Shown: positions 29,639 to 39,558 of the stretch, in pieces
Position numbering within the stretch: the stretch's first letter is position 1
How the letters are laid out: each line of letters begins with the position of its first letter
From: Myxococcales bacterium
GTDB taxonomy: Bacteria > Myxococcota > Bradymonadia > UBA7976 > UBA1532
Assembly (NCBI GenBank): GCA_020633515.1
Contig: JACKDM010000002.1
Location: forward strand, 124,001-188,000
Direction of reading: 5' to 3'
DNA length: 64,000 nucleotides
Notes under the pieces: generated by a model
The model's database searches: none
Seen by the model: the letters and a program-made list of their open reading frames with translations, nothing else
Told to the model about the DNA's origin: nothing
Program-made: the position numbers and the translations under genes

Positions 29639-31120
29639 TCACCGCCGGCGCGTGATGACCTCGCCGCCGAGGCTCTCGGGGTAGCGCTGCCGCAACAGCC
29701 CGAGCGCGCTGCGGGCGGCGGCGCGGTGGGGGCGCTGGCGGGCGAGGTCGGCGAGCGCGTGCTCCACGCCGGGCGCGCCGACCCGGCCGAGGCGGTCGGC
29801 GGCGCGGTGCACGACGGCGGGCGCGGGGTGGGCGAGCAGGCGGATCAGCGCGGCGTCGGCGAGCGGTCCGGTCGCGGTCGCGAGCCAGTCGAGCGCGCCG
29901 GCGCCGACCGCGGGGTGGGGATCGGCGACGGCGGCGGCGAGGCGCAGATCGGCGAGCGGCAGGCTGCGGGCGCCGAGCGTCGAGAGCACCGCGCCGCGCA
30001 GCGCGGGCGAGGGGTGGTCGAGCAGGACGTCGAGCCGGTCGGCGAGCCCTTCGACCGGCCACAGCTCGACGAGCGCCTCGACCGCGCGGCTGCGCACCGC
30101 GGGGTCGGCCTCGGCGAGCAGCCCGATCAGCGCGTCCTCGTGGCCGGCGACCTCGGCGGCGAGCAGGCGGCGCCACGGGTCGGGGTCGCCGAGCAGCAGC
30201 GCCTCGGCGTCGGCGACCGCGCGGGTGCCGGGCGCCATCGAGCGCAGCGCGCGCAGGGCGTTGGCGGCGACCGCGGGCGGGCCCGGATCGCGGATCAGGC
30301 GGGCGAGGCGGTCCGGCACGGCCTCGGGGCGGTAGACGAGGCGGCCGGCGGCGACGCAGAGCTGCGCGACGAGGCGGCGGATCGCGCGCGGCCGCGAGGT
30401 GCGCGGCGCGTAGGCGAGCGAGAAGAAGAGGCGGCCGTCGTCGACGCTGACGTCGTAGAGCCCCACCGCCTCGGTCCACACCGCGCGCCCCACCTCGTCG
30501 AGCAGCGCGACCCGCAGCGTGAACGGCCCGTAGACCGCGACCCGCGCGTCGAAGTCGACGTCGCCCGTCGGCCAGAACCGCCGCGCCGTCGAGCGCCGCC
30601 CGATCACCAGCGGCGCGAGCGCCTCGCCCGGCTCGGGCACCGCGACCACCCGCGCGAACTGCAAGCCGACGTCGTCGGTCCCGATCTCGACGAGGTAGGC
30701 CCGCCGCCGCACGCAGACCTGCATCGCCACCCGCCCGCCGTCGAGCGCGCGCGGCGCCCCACCCATCTGCGCGAGCGCCCGCTGCCAGCCCCGGCGGCGG
30801 CGCGCCTCGAAGAAGCGGTCGTGGTCGTAGGCGATCGCCGCGACGATGCCGAGCCCGATCAGCGACAGCGCCGCGATCACGCCCACCTCGTGCCAGTCAC
30901 GCGGCAGGTGGCGCACCACCGCGAACCACGCGAGCGGCACCGAGACGACGATCGCGACCGCGATGACGGCGAGGCGGCGGCGGGTGCGGGCGGCGGATCG
31001 GACCGGCGGATCACGATCGGCGGGGAGCGGCGCGCCCTTCGGGGTCAGCTCCCGCGGCAGGATGACCGAGGCGATGGGGAGCGCGTCGGTCGACAGGAGC
31101 GTGCGCGGTGTCTCCGTCAC
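29639..31120 (-). CDS. HEAT-repeat membrane protein
   Basis: 493 residues from GTG 31120 with GGGAG 11 bases upstream; a longer frame to 31162 lacks a ribosome site. Two membrane helices near 50-100 (LAVIAVAIVVSVPLAWFAVV and VGVIAALSLIGLGIVAAIAY) precede a beta-rich domain (about 115-270) and then HEAT-like helical repeats (LLAEADPAVRSRAVEALVEL, LDHPSPALRGAVLSTLGA and similar) to the C-terminus, probably in the cytoplasm. HEAT repeats bind proteins; no catalytic motif is seen. It is first gene of the minus-strand operon leading to the M23 peptidase and cyclase, and divergent from the GRAS operon. Confidence 0.78.
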   Translation of the reverse strand: MTETPRTLLSTDALPIASVILPRELTPKGAPLPADRDPPVRSAARTRRRLAVIAVAIVVSVPLAWFAVVRHLPRDWHEVGVIAALSLIGLGIVAAIAYDHDRFFEARRRRGWQRALAQMGGAPRALDGGRVAMQVCVRRRAYLVEIGTDDVGLQFARVVAVPEPGEALAPLVIGRRSTARRFWPTGDVDFDARVAVYGPFTLRVALLDEVGRAVWTEAVGLYDVSVDDGRLFFSLAYAPRTSRPRAIRRLVAQLCVAAGRLVYRPEAVPDRLARLIRDPGPPAVAANALRALRSMAPGTRAVADAEALLLGDPDPWRRLLAAEVAGHEDALIGLLAEADPAVRSRAVEALVELWPVEGLADRLDVLLDHPSPALRGAVLSTLGARSLPLADLRLAAAVADPHPAVGAGALDWLATATGPLADAALIRLLAHPAPAVVHRAADRLGRVGAPGVEHALADLARQRPHRAAARSALGLLRQRYPESLGGEVITRRR

Positions 31121-31153
31121 ATTGCGGTTGTCTCCCGATTCGCTGCGGCGAGC

Positions 31154-31171
31154 AAGCCGCAATGGCGGCTT
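31154..31171. promoter_or_regulatory. Inverted repeat in divergent promoter region
   Basis: AAGCCGC-AATG-GCGGCTT lies 34 bases upstream of the HEAT-repeat start and 140 upstream of the GRAS start. It may be an operator for one or both transcripts. The AT-richer part around 31219-31260 probably holds the promoters, but I see no strong -35/-10 pair. Confidence 0.4.
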
Positions 31172-31310
31172 CGAGTCGCATGGCTCGCGGCAAACGAACG
31201 GTATCGGCCGGCGAGCCCGTTTCTTTTCATTTCAGAAATCTGCACTCTTGTTGGATTCTGTCGCGACATCCCGAACCGCCCGCACCGGGAGCGCAGAGGA
31301 CCGCCCGCGT

Positions 31311-32405
31311 ATGGATCAGGCCGCACACGACGCCTTCCTCGCCGCCTGCCAGCAGATGATGCGGCACCGGCAGGTCTTCGCGAAGCCCAAGATCGAGCAG
31401 TTCATCCTCGACCACGTCGACGCCTCGACCCACAACCTCGACCTGATGGCCCACATCGTCGCCGAGTCGCTCATCAAGCGCCTCGACCGCGAGCTCGTCG
31501 AGAGCCGCAACATCTACGTCGAGCAGTTCGACATCCCGCAGATCCAGCTCTTCTACATGATGGCGCGCGCCTACCCGCAGATCGACGCGAGCCACGCGAT
31601 CGCCAACCACGGCCTCGCCTGGGCGGCCGCCGACTGCGAGGCGGTGACGCTGCTCGACATCGGCATCGGCAAGGGACGGCAGGCGAGCGCGCTCGTCGAA
31701 CAGCTCGCCGACTGGCCGGGCCGGCGCACCCGGCGGCTGCACGTCGTCGCCGTCGACCCCGACCCGCAGAACCTCGAAGACTCCGCCGTCGCGCTGCACC
31801 GCGTCGCCCGCGGGCTCCCGATCGAGGTCACCTACGCCCCGGTCGGCGGCCTCGTCGAGAAGCTCCCCCGCCACTTCTACGCGACCCTCGGCGCCGAGAC
31901 CGGCGGCGCGCTCGTCATCAACGCCGCCTACACCCTGCATCACACCACCCACCGCCCCTACGCGCCCCTCGGCCGCACCGCGCTCCTGCGCCGCCTCGCC
32001 GACACCCGCCCGCGCCTCATCTCGCTCGTCGAGCCGAGCGCCGACCACGACACCGAGAACCTCGGCCGCCGCTTTCACAACTGCTGGTGGCACTTCGGCA
32101 CCGTCTTCGATCTCATCGACGAGGCCCCGCTCTCGGCGGCCGAGCGCTTCGTCATCAAAGAGAAGTTCTTCGGCCGCGAGATCCGCGACCTCTTCGGCGT
32201 CAGCGACCGCCACCGCTGCGAGCGCCACGAGCCCTGCGCGACCTGGCTCCTGCGCCTGCACCGCGCCGGCTTCGTCCCCGCCGCGGCCCCGACGCCGGCG
32301 CTCGACCTGCCCGCGTACTGCGACGTCACCGTCGACGAGGGGCTCGTGCGGCTGGGTTATCGTGGTATGAACCTGATCTCGGTGATGCTCCAGCGACCGC
32401 GCTGA
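31311..32405 (+). CDS. Bacterial GRAS-domain protein (methyltransferase-like fold)
   Basis: 364 residues from ATG 31311 (AGAGGA upstream). The sequence tracks plant GRAS proteins along its length: a helical N-terminal part, a Rossmann core LLDIGIGKGRQ (about 115-125, matching the VHIID-type strand and resembling an AdoMet site), VINAAYTLHHTTH, the PFYRE-like VEPSADHDTENLGRRF with WWHFGTVFD (about 240-265), and the SAW-region signature ERFVIKEKFFGREIRDL...RCERHEPCATWLLRLHRAGF (about 277-315). Bacterial GRAS homologues are known from comparative genomics and predicted to bind or methylate small molecules. It heads the operon with the sensor, phosphatase and cyclase genes; the next ATG is 23 bases on. 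Confidence 0.82.
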   Translation: MDQAAHDAFLAACQQMMRHRQVFAKPKIEQFILDHVDASTHNLDLMAHIVAESLIKRLDRELVESRNIYVEQFDIPQIQLFYMMARAYPQIDASHAIANHGLAWAAADCEAVTLLDIGIGKGRQASALVEQLADWPGRRTRRLHVVAVDPDPQNLEDSAVALHRVARGLPIEVTYAPVGGLVEKLPRHFYATLGAETGGALVINAAYTLHHTTHRPYAPLGRTALLRRLADTRPRLISLVEPSADHDTENLGRRFHNCWWHFGTVFDLIDEAPLSAAERFVIKEKFFGREIRDLFGVSDRHRCERHEPCATWLLRLHRAGFVPAAAPTPALDLPAYCDVTVDEGLVRLGYRGMNLISVMLQRPR

Positions 32406-32427
32406 GAGCGGGGGAGGAGGTGCCTTG

Positions 32428-32970
32428 ATGGCAACCGAGGGAGCCGAGCGACCGCTGCGTGTCTTCGGCGCGCTGTTGACCGGCTACGCGCAGGCCTGCA
32501 TCAACCTCAACATCGTCGCCGGCCGCAAGAGCGCCGAGCTGCTCGACGACCTCGAGGTCAACCGCTGGTATCCCATCGACCGCTGGCGCCGCTTCGAGCA
32601 GGTGGTGCTCGCCTCGTACGAGCACGCCGCGCCCATCATGGAGCGGGTCGGCATGCACATGATGCATGGCTGGTACCACCACGGCCCCGGCCGGTCGCTC
32701 ATCGGCGGCGGCGTCGACTTCATCGCGTTCCAGACCGGCAGCGGCGGCTATGCGAGCGTCGTCGAAGGCCCCGCCTCGGCGGTCGGCGCCTTCTCGCTGC
32801 TCGCCCACGACCCGGCGAAGGGCCGCGCGCAGGTCCGCTCGACGACGCCCTTCAACCGCGAGATGGAGCGCGGCGTGCTCATCGGTGGCATGAAGGCACC
32901 CGGCGACCTCGACTTCGTCGATGTCACCTACGACCCCGCGACCCTCACCTTCGACATCGAGTACCACTGA
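32428..32970 (+). CDS. Candidate heme-NO/V4R-like sensor protein
   Basis: 180 residues from ATG 32428 with GGAGGAGG upstream (a TTG at 32425 is possible). No motif gives a firm family. A WYPIDRWRRFEQVVLASY helix, a Tyr/Gly-rich middle and a C-terminal half with PF-R-----GVLIGGMKAPGDLDFVDV ending in FDIEYH resemble the heme-NO-binding/V4R fold and the myxobacterial DUF2378-type family. Several His residues (HMMHGWYHH) could bind heme or metal. Lying between the GRAS protein and the PP2C phosphatase it may be the input domain of the module. The assignment is tentative. Confidence 0.6.
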   Translation: MATEGAERPLRVFGALLTGYAQACINLNIVAGRKSAELLDDLEVNRWYPIDRWRRFEQVVLASYEHAAPIMERVGMHMMHGWYHHGPGRSLIGGGVDFIAFQTGSGGYASVVEGPASAVGAFSLLAHDPAKGRAQVRSTTPFNREMERGVLIGGMKAPGDLDFVDVTYDPATLTFDIEYH

Positions 32971-32979
32971 GGTGGTGGC

Positions 32980-33897
32980 ATGACCCTCGACGAGCTCCTC
33001 CGCGCCCCGTCTCCCCCCGACGAGATCACGCTGAGCCAGGCCGACCTGCGGCGGCTCTACTGGAAGCACCGCGGCCTGCAGAAGGACGCCGAGCGCGACC
33101 ACGCCTACTGGGAGGCGACCAACCAGAACCTCAAGAAGGCATACGAGACCCTCGACGAGCAGGAGCGCCAGCTCGCGGCCGCCTATCGCATCATCCGCGA
33201 CGACCTCGAGGTCGCGAGCCGCATCCAGACGAGCCTCATGCCATCGTCGCACGAGATCCCCGGCCTCGACTGCGCCGTCCATCACAAGCAGCTCACCGAG
33301 GTCGGCGGTGACTACTACGACTTCTTCCGCACCCGCGGCGACGCGACCGCGATCGGCGTCTTCGACATCTCCGGCCACGGCGTCTCCGCCGCGCTCGTGA
33401 TGGCGTTCCTCAAGGCGCAGTTCATGCTCGCGCTCGACTCGCTCGACACGCCCGATGCCATCGTCGACGCGGTCAACGCGCGCTCGTTCGCGTTCCTGCG
33501 CGGCGTCAAGAAGTACGCCACCGTCAACTTCGCCGTCATCGGCAAGAGCGAGCTGTGTTATGCCTGCGGCGGTGGCTTCGGGCTGTTGCTGCACGGCGAC
33601 GAGACCCATGTCTTCGAGAAGCAGGCGCCGTTCCTCGGCCTGCGCCGCAAACCCTACGCGCAGCACCGGCTCCCGTTCGTCACCGGCGACCTCGTCGCGC
33701 TCTACACCGATGGCATGGTCGAGGCGCAGGACGCCGACGGCCGCGACTACAGCGTCGCGCGGCTCAACGACATCATCGTGCGCCACCGCGACGCCGCGCC
33801 GGCCGAGATCCTCGCCCGCTGCCTCGAAGACTATGAAGGCTTCCGCTCGGAAGACACCGATGACATCACCCTGCTCATCGCGCGGAGGACGGCTTGA
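32980..33897 (+). CDS. PP2C-family (SpoIIE/RsbU-type) serine phosphatase
   Basis: 305 residues from ATG 32980. A coiled coil (about 35-75, LKKAYETLDEQERQLAAAYRI) precedes the phosphatase domain with IQTSLMP, VGGDYYDFF (first metal Asp), VFDISGHGVSAALVMAFLK (second metal motif), LYTDGMVEAQ and the C-terminal DDITLLI. This is the RsbU/SiaA-type architecture, which removes phosphate from a STAS-like protein. Its stop overlaps the TTG of the next gene by three bases. Its likely substrate is the slr1659-like protein two genes on. Confidence 0.93.
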   Translation: MTLDELLRAPSPPDEITLSQADLRRLYWKHRGLQKDAERDHAYWEATNQNLKKAYETLDEQERQLAAAYRIIRDDLEVASRIQTSLMPSSHEIPGLDCAVHHKQLTEVGGDYYDFFRTRGDATAIGVFDISGHGVSAALVMAFLKAQFMLALDSLDTPDAIVDAVNARSFAFLRGVKKYATVNFAVIGKSELCYACGGGFGLLLHGDETHVFEKQAPFLGLRRKPYAQHRLPFVTGDLVALYTDGMVEAQDADGRDYSVARLNDIIVRHRDAAPAEILARCLEDYEGFRSEDTDDITLLIARRTA

Positions 33898-34421
33898 TCA
33901 CCGAGGATGACCTCGCGAAGACCTCGATGACGGTCTCGTACTCGTTCGCGCCGCTGCGCAACATCGTCTGCGACCTCAGCGGCCTCGTCGCCAACGCGGT
34001 GCGGGAGCTGATCGAGGCGTTCTACCCCCGCCTCGCCGGTCGCCGCGTCGACGTGCTGCTCACCGAGCTCATCGACAACATCCTGCAGAACGTCGTCGAC
34101 GGGGAGAGCCGCATGTTCGTCGACATCACCGTCGACGAGGGCGAGCTGCGGGTGCAGACCCGCAACATCGTGCGCGACGAAGACTTCGAGGCGGTGCGGC
34201 GCCACGTCGATCTCATCAATCACACCGACGATCTGCGCGGACTGATCCGGCGCACCATCAAGGAGCGCCGCCAACAGCGCCTCTCCGGGGGGCTCGGTTT
34301 CATGCGACTCGTGCACGAGAACAAGTTCCAGATCGGCGTCGACTACCGCGAGCACTACCTCGTGATCGACGCCCGGCTCGACATGGCAGACATCATCGAG
34401 AGCGCAGGAGGCGGCGAGTGA
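33894..34421 (+). CDS. slr1658-like (SiaB/HATPase-fold) switch kinase
   Basis: 175 residues from TTG 33894 with GGAGG four bases upstream; TTGA overlap with the phosphatase. RVDVLLTELIDNILQNVVDG resembles the N-box of GHKL ATPases (Glu/Asn), and LSGGLGFMRLVHENKFQIGV the later G-box. The family (slr1658-superfamily/DUF6272, related to SiaB) acts as anti-sigma-type or protein kinase opposing a PP2C phosphatase. GTGA overlap couples it to the next gene. The expected role is to phosphorylate or sequester the slr1659-like protein. Confidence 0.78.
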   Translation: MITEDDLAKTSMTVSYSFAPLRNIVCDLSGLVANAVRELIEAFYPRLAGRRVDVLLTELIDNILQNVVDGESRMFVDITVDEGELRVQTRNIVRDEDFEAVRRHVDLINHTDDLRGLIRRTIKERRQQRLSGGLGFMRLVHENKFQIGVDYREHYLVIDARLDMADIIESAGGGE

Positions 34422-34825
34422 AGGTCCTGACCTATGGTGACATCATGCACCGCGGGCAGAGCGTGTTCACGAGCACCGCTCGGCTCGATGATGATGTCCT
34501 GCACGTCACGTTCACCGGCGTGGTGCGTGTCGACAACCCGCAGAAGCAGCTCCAGCCCTACATCGACGCGCTCGAGGCCGAGCTGCCCGCGCTCGACGTC
34601 GCCTCGGCGGTGCTCGACTTCACCGAGCTGCGCTTCTGCAACAGCAATGGCTTCTATGTCATCATGGACATCATCGAAGTCATCTACAATGGCTTCGAGG
34701 GGCCGGTGAAGGTGCGTCGCCTCAAGGAGGACGACTGGCAGCAGGAGACCTTGCCGATCCTGCTCGATCTCGACGAGGATGACATCCGGGAGCGCACGTC
34801 CTTCGAAGACGTGCGCGAGATCTGA
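34418..34825 (+). CDS. slr1659-like STAS-type regulator
   Basis: 135 residues from GTG 34418 (AGGAGG upstream). Strand-helix pattern VLHVTFTGVVRVDNPQKQL, ASAVLDFTELRFCNSNGFYVIMDIIE and VKVRRLKEDDWQQ is that of the slr1659-superfamily, a STAS-like anti-anti-factor partner of slr1658 proteins. The Ser/Asn cluster in CNSNG is where STAS proteins carry their switch phosphosite. It ends 17 bases before the cyclase start, so it may control the cyclase directly, as SiaC does the cyclase SiaD in Pseudomonas (analogy). Confidence 0.8.
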   Translation: MKVLTYGDIMHRGQSVFTSTARLDDDVLHVTFTGVVRVDNPQKQLQPYIDALEAELPALDVASAVLDFTELRFCNSNGFYVIMDIIEVIYNGFEGPVKVRRLKEDDWQQETLPILLDLDEDDIRERTSFEDVREI

Positions 34826-34842
34826 CCGGAGAGACGAGAGCC

Positions 34843-36000
34843 ATGGACGGCGACGAGACCGAGGATCGCGAGGCGGCGCGTGGGGTGCTCGACCTGGTCG
34901 AGTACATCGTCTTCGAGGTCGACCCCGGCGGCGCGGTGCAGCCGCGGGGCACGGCGGCCCGCGCGCTCTTCGAGCGGCTCCCGGCGGGCGCCGATCCGCT
35001 CGCCGCGCTCTTCGGGGTCTCGTCGCTCGAGCGCCTGCAGAGCCTCGCCCGCGACGAGCGCGCGCTGCTCGCCGAGGTCGCGACCACCGACGCGCCGATC
35101 CGGCTCAAGTGGGGCCTGCTCGTCGTCGAGACGCCGCGCGGCCCCGCGGTGCAGGCCACCTCGGCCAACTGGGCGCCGGTCATCGACATGATCCGCGCCT
35201 TCGAGCAGGAGACGCTGCTCTTCAAGGAGCTCGCGCTCAACATCTTCCCCCGTCACATCGCCGACGAGCTCGTCGACAAGCGCGCGGTGCGCCCCCGCGC
35301 CTACCGGCACGCGACGATCCTCTTCACCGACGTCGTCAGCTTCTCCCGCCTCGCCTTCCACCTCGACCCGGTGACGCTCGTGCGCACGCTCAACGCACAG
35401 TTCACCGCGTTCGACGAGCTGATGGACGACTATGGCATGGAGAAGATCAAGACCATCGGCGACGCCTATATGTGCGTCAGCGGGGTGCCGGTGAAGAAGG
35501 CATCCCACGCGGTCGACGCCGCGCTCGCCGCGCTCGAGATGGTGCGCACCATCCTCGACGACCGCCAGGAGCCGCGGGAGGTCGGCGGGCTCGACGTCGC
35601 GAACTGGCAGATCCGGGTCGGGCTGCACACCGGGCCGTGCATCACCGGGGTGGTGGGTCACAAGAAGCACGTCTACGACGTCTGGGGTGACTCGGTGAAC
35701 GTCGCCGCCCGCATGGAGAGCGGCAGCGAACCCATGCGGATCAACCTCTCCCATGCCACCTGGGAAGAGGTCGGTGACTTCTTCGTGTGTACCCGGCGCG
35801 GCAGTCAGGCGGTCAAGAACATCGGCGAGGTCGAGATGTGGTTCCTCGACCGCCTGCGCCCCGAGTACAGCGCCGACGAGCGCGGCTTCGTGCCCAACGA
35901 CGCCTTCCACGCGGCCTATGTCGATCGGTTCCGCGTCAAGCGCAGCCAGCTCGCCGCGCACCCGCGCTCGGTGCGCGAGTACATGGCGCGGGCGGGCTGA
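34843..36000 (+). CDS. Class III adenylate cyclase
   Basis: 385 residues from ATG 34843 (CCGGAGAG upstream). The N-terminal 110 residues are a PAS/HNOBA-like region (YIVFEVDPGGAVQPRG), then the linker LALNIFPRHIADELV typical of soluble guanylyl-cyclase-type enzymes. Catalytic features: ATILFTDVVSFS (metal Asp), EKIKTIGDAYMCVSG (purine Lys, second metal Asp) and VYDVWGDSVNVAARMES (purine Asp, Asn, Arg). The Lys/Asp pair predicts ATP, hence cAMP. It is last gene of the GRAS operon, downstream of the phosphatase and switch proteins that probably gate it. Confidence 0.92.
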   Translation: MDGDETEDREAARGVLDLVEYIVFEVDPGGAVQPRGTAARALFERLPAGADPLAALFGVSSLERLQSLARDERALLAEVATTDAPIRLKWGLLVVETPRGPAVQATSANWAPVIDMIRAFEQETLLFKELALNIFPRHIADELVDKRAVRPRAYRHATILFTDVVSFSRLAFHLDPVTLVRTLNAQFTAFDELMDDYGMEKIKTIGDAYMCVSGVPVKKASHAVDAALAALEMVRTILDDRQEPREVGGLDVANWQIRVGLHTGPCITGVVGHKKHVYDVWGDSVNVAARMESGSEPMRINLSHATWEEVGDFFVCTRRGSQAVKNIGEVEMWFLDRLRPEYSADERGFVPNDAFHAAYVDRFRVKRSQLAAHPRSVREYMARAG

Positions 36001-36009
36001 CCGCGGACG

Positions 36010-36486
36010 TCACGCCGTCTCGGCGTCGAACGCCGCCTCGCGCAGCACCTCGGCGGCCTGATGCACGCGGTGGGCGAGCTGGCCGGCGATGATGTCCATG
36101 AGCTGGTAGGCGAAGGTGTTGCCGGCGTTGAAGATCCGGTCGAACTCGGGGCGGGCGAGCTCGGCGAGCAGCACGCCGCCGGGGCCGGCGACGCAGGTCG
36201 CCGAGCGGGCGCCGCCGTCGATGAGTGAGACCTCGCCGAACATCTCACCGACCTCGAGGGTCGCGAGCACGCCCGGCTCGGTGGTGCCATCACCGCGCTC
36301 GGCGACGACGTGCACCTCGCCGATCAGGATGACATAGCAGGTCCATCCCTTGTCGCCGGCGCGCACGATGACATCGGCGGGCTTGAAGCGCCGCTCGACG
36401 AGCACCTGACACAAGATGTCGCGCTGACGCTCGTCGAGGCCGGCGAAGAGGGGCAGCTCGGCCACCATCTGCGGTTGGATCGCCAT
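36010..36486 (-). CDS. Cyclic nucleotide-binding domain protein
   Basis: 158 residues from ATG 36486. It is a single CAP-type cNMP-binding domain with LPLFAGLDERQRDIL at the front and the phosphate-binding cassette GEMFGEVSLIDGGARSATC, including the Glu and Arg that hold ribose and phosphate. The C-terminal helix carries no HTH domain, so it is not a CRP regulator; it may modulate a partner protein. It follows the kinase gene by three bases and converges on the cyclase gene ten bases away. Confidence 0.9.
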   Translation of the reverse strand: MAIQPQMVAELPLFAGLDERQRDILCQVLVERRFKPADVIVRAGDKGWTCYVILIGEVHVVAERGDGTTEPGVLATLEVGEMFGEVSLIDGGARSATCVAGPGGVLLAELARPEFDRIFNAGNTFAYQLMDIIAGQLAHRVHQAAEVLREAAFDAETA

Positions 36487-36489
36487 GGC

Positions 36490-37995
<1,506 letters not shown>

Positions 37996-38049
37996 AGCGG
38001 CCTCCCCCTTCGCCAGCGGCGGCGACTCGACCGAGGTGCGTCGAGCCTG

Positions 38050-39522
38050 TCACGGTTCTCGGTGAGGGTCAATCGCGGGGCGGCGGGTGGCCTCGATGGC
38101 GAACTCTTCTTCGGGTGAGAGGACCATGCGCTTGCGCGCGTAGAGCGCGAACCACAAGAGCCCGGCGGCGTACCAGATCGCGGCGCCGATGACACCGACG
38201 CGGTACTCTTCGTTGGCGAAGACGAAGACGAGCGTGACGAGCGCGATGACGAGCGCCACGGCGGCGCCGGCGACGCCGAGCGGGCTTCGGAACGGGCGCT
38301 CGATGTGAGGCATCTTCCGCCGCAGCAGGATGAACGCGAGGCACTGCATGACATAGGAGATCATGGCACCGAAGACGGCCATGTTGAGCAGCACCGCGCC
38401 GACGACGGTGCCGCCGCTGAAGTGCAGCACGCACGCGGCGGCGTAGCCGAGCACGGCGCCGACGACGAGCGCGACGTGCGGTGTCTTGCGGGTGGCGTGG
38501 GTGACCGAGAGCCAGCGGGGGAAGTAGCCGGCGCGGCTGAGAGAGTAGATGTTGCGGCCGTAGGCGTAGATGATGCCATGAAAGCTCGCGATGAGACCGG
38601 CGACGGCGAGCAGCGCGAGGATCTTGGTGCCCATGCCATCGCCGAAGATGGTGCGGAACGCGAGGAAGAGGGGCTCGCCGCTCTTGCCGACCTCGGCGGC
38701 GCCCGGCGCGATGCCGGCGTTGAGGAAGAGCGTCCCGAACGCGGTGATGGTGAGCGTCAGGAGGCCGAGCAGGATGCCACGCGGCATGTCGCGGCGCGGG
38801 TCGTGCGCCTCTTCGGCGGCGAGCGGCAGCTCTTCGATCGCGAGGAAGAACCAGATCGCGAACGGCAGGCACCACGCGACGCCGAGCCAGCCGCGCGGCA
38901 GGAACGCGCTCTCGCCGGGGTCGGGCGGCACGTCGAGGGCGTACCTCCACTCGAAGAGCGAGATGGCGCCGACGAAGAAGACGGCGAGGATGGCGAGCGC
39001 GACGAAGGTGATGAAGACGGTGAAGCGGAACGAGAGCTCGACGCCGACGATGTTGAGCCCGACGAAGACGAGGTAGGCGATCGCCCACCAGCCGGGGGCG
39101 AAGGCGGCGGGGGTCTCGAAGACGGCGCCGAGGTAGCTGCCGATGCCGACGACGATCACGGCGGGGGTGATGACATACTCCATGTTCTCACCGAGGCCGG
39201 TGATGAAGCCGCCCCAGGGTCCCATCGTCGAGCGGCCGAAGCTGTAGGCGCCGCCGGTGTGAGGCAGCGCGGGTGACATCTCGGCGATGCTCGCGCAGAG
39301 CCCGATGTACATCACGGTGATGATGAGGGTGGCGACGAGCATGCCACCGAAGCCACCGGCGGCGAGTCCGTAGTTCCACCCGAAGAAGTCACCCGAGATG
39401 ACCGCGCCGACGCCGAGCGCCCACAGCGACCAGACCCCGGCGTAACGACGCAGCCCCCGCTTGTCGAAGTAATCGGCGTCGACCGACTGGTACTCGACGC
39501 TGCCTTCCTTGCGCACGCTCAT
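38050..39522 (-). CDS. APC-family amino acid/amine permease
   Basis: 490 residues from ATG 39522 (GGGAGGTGG upstream; an ATG five codons earlier is less well placed). About twelve hydrophobic helices, starting with GVWSLWALGVGAVISGDFFGWNYG, which is the substrate-binding first helix of APC transporters. EMSPALPHTGGAYSFGRSTMG and IEELPLAAEEAHDPRRDMPRG are typical of the ethanolamine-permease-like branch. It imports an amino acid or amine by cation symport; no eut genes lie nearby. It is separated from the kinase by about 50 bases, reads the same way and could be independent. Confidence 0.88.
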   Translation of the reverse strand: MSVRKEGSVEYQSVDADYFDKRGLRRYAGVWSLWALGVGAVISGDFFGWNYGLAAGGFGGMLVATLIITVMYIGLCASIAEMSPALPHTGGAYSFGRSTMGPWGGFITGLGENMEYVITPAVIVVGIGSYLGAVFETPAAFAPGWWAIAYLVFVGLNIVGVELSFRFTVFITFVALAILAVFFVGAISLFEWRYALDVPPDPGESAFLPRGWLGVAWCLPFAIWFFLAIEELPLAAEEAHDPRRDMPRGILLGLLTLTITAFGTLFLNAGIAPGAAEVGKSGEPLFLAFRTIFGDGMGTKILALLAVAGLIASFHGIIYAYGRNIYSLSRAGYFPRWLSVTHATRKTPHVALVVGAVLGYAAACVLHFSGGTVVGAVLLNMAVFGAMISYVMQCLAFILLRRKMPHIERPFRSPLGVAGAAVALVIALVTLVFVFANEEYRVGVIGAAIWYAAGLLWFALYARKRMVLSPEEEFAIEATRRPAIDPHREP

Positions 39523-39558
39523 GCTGCCACCTCCCACTTCGCCTGAGGAGGTGCTGTA

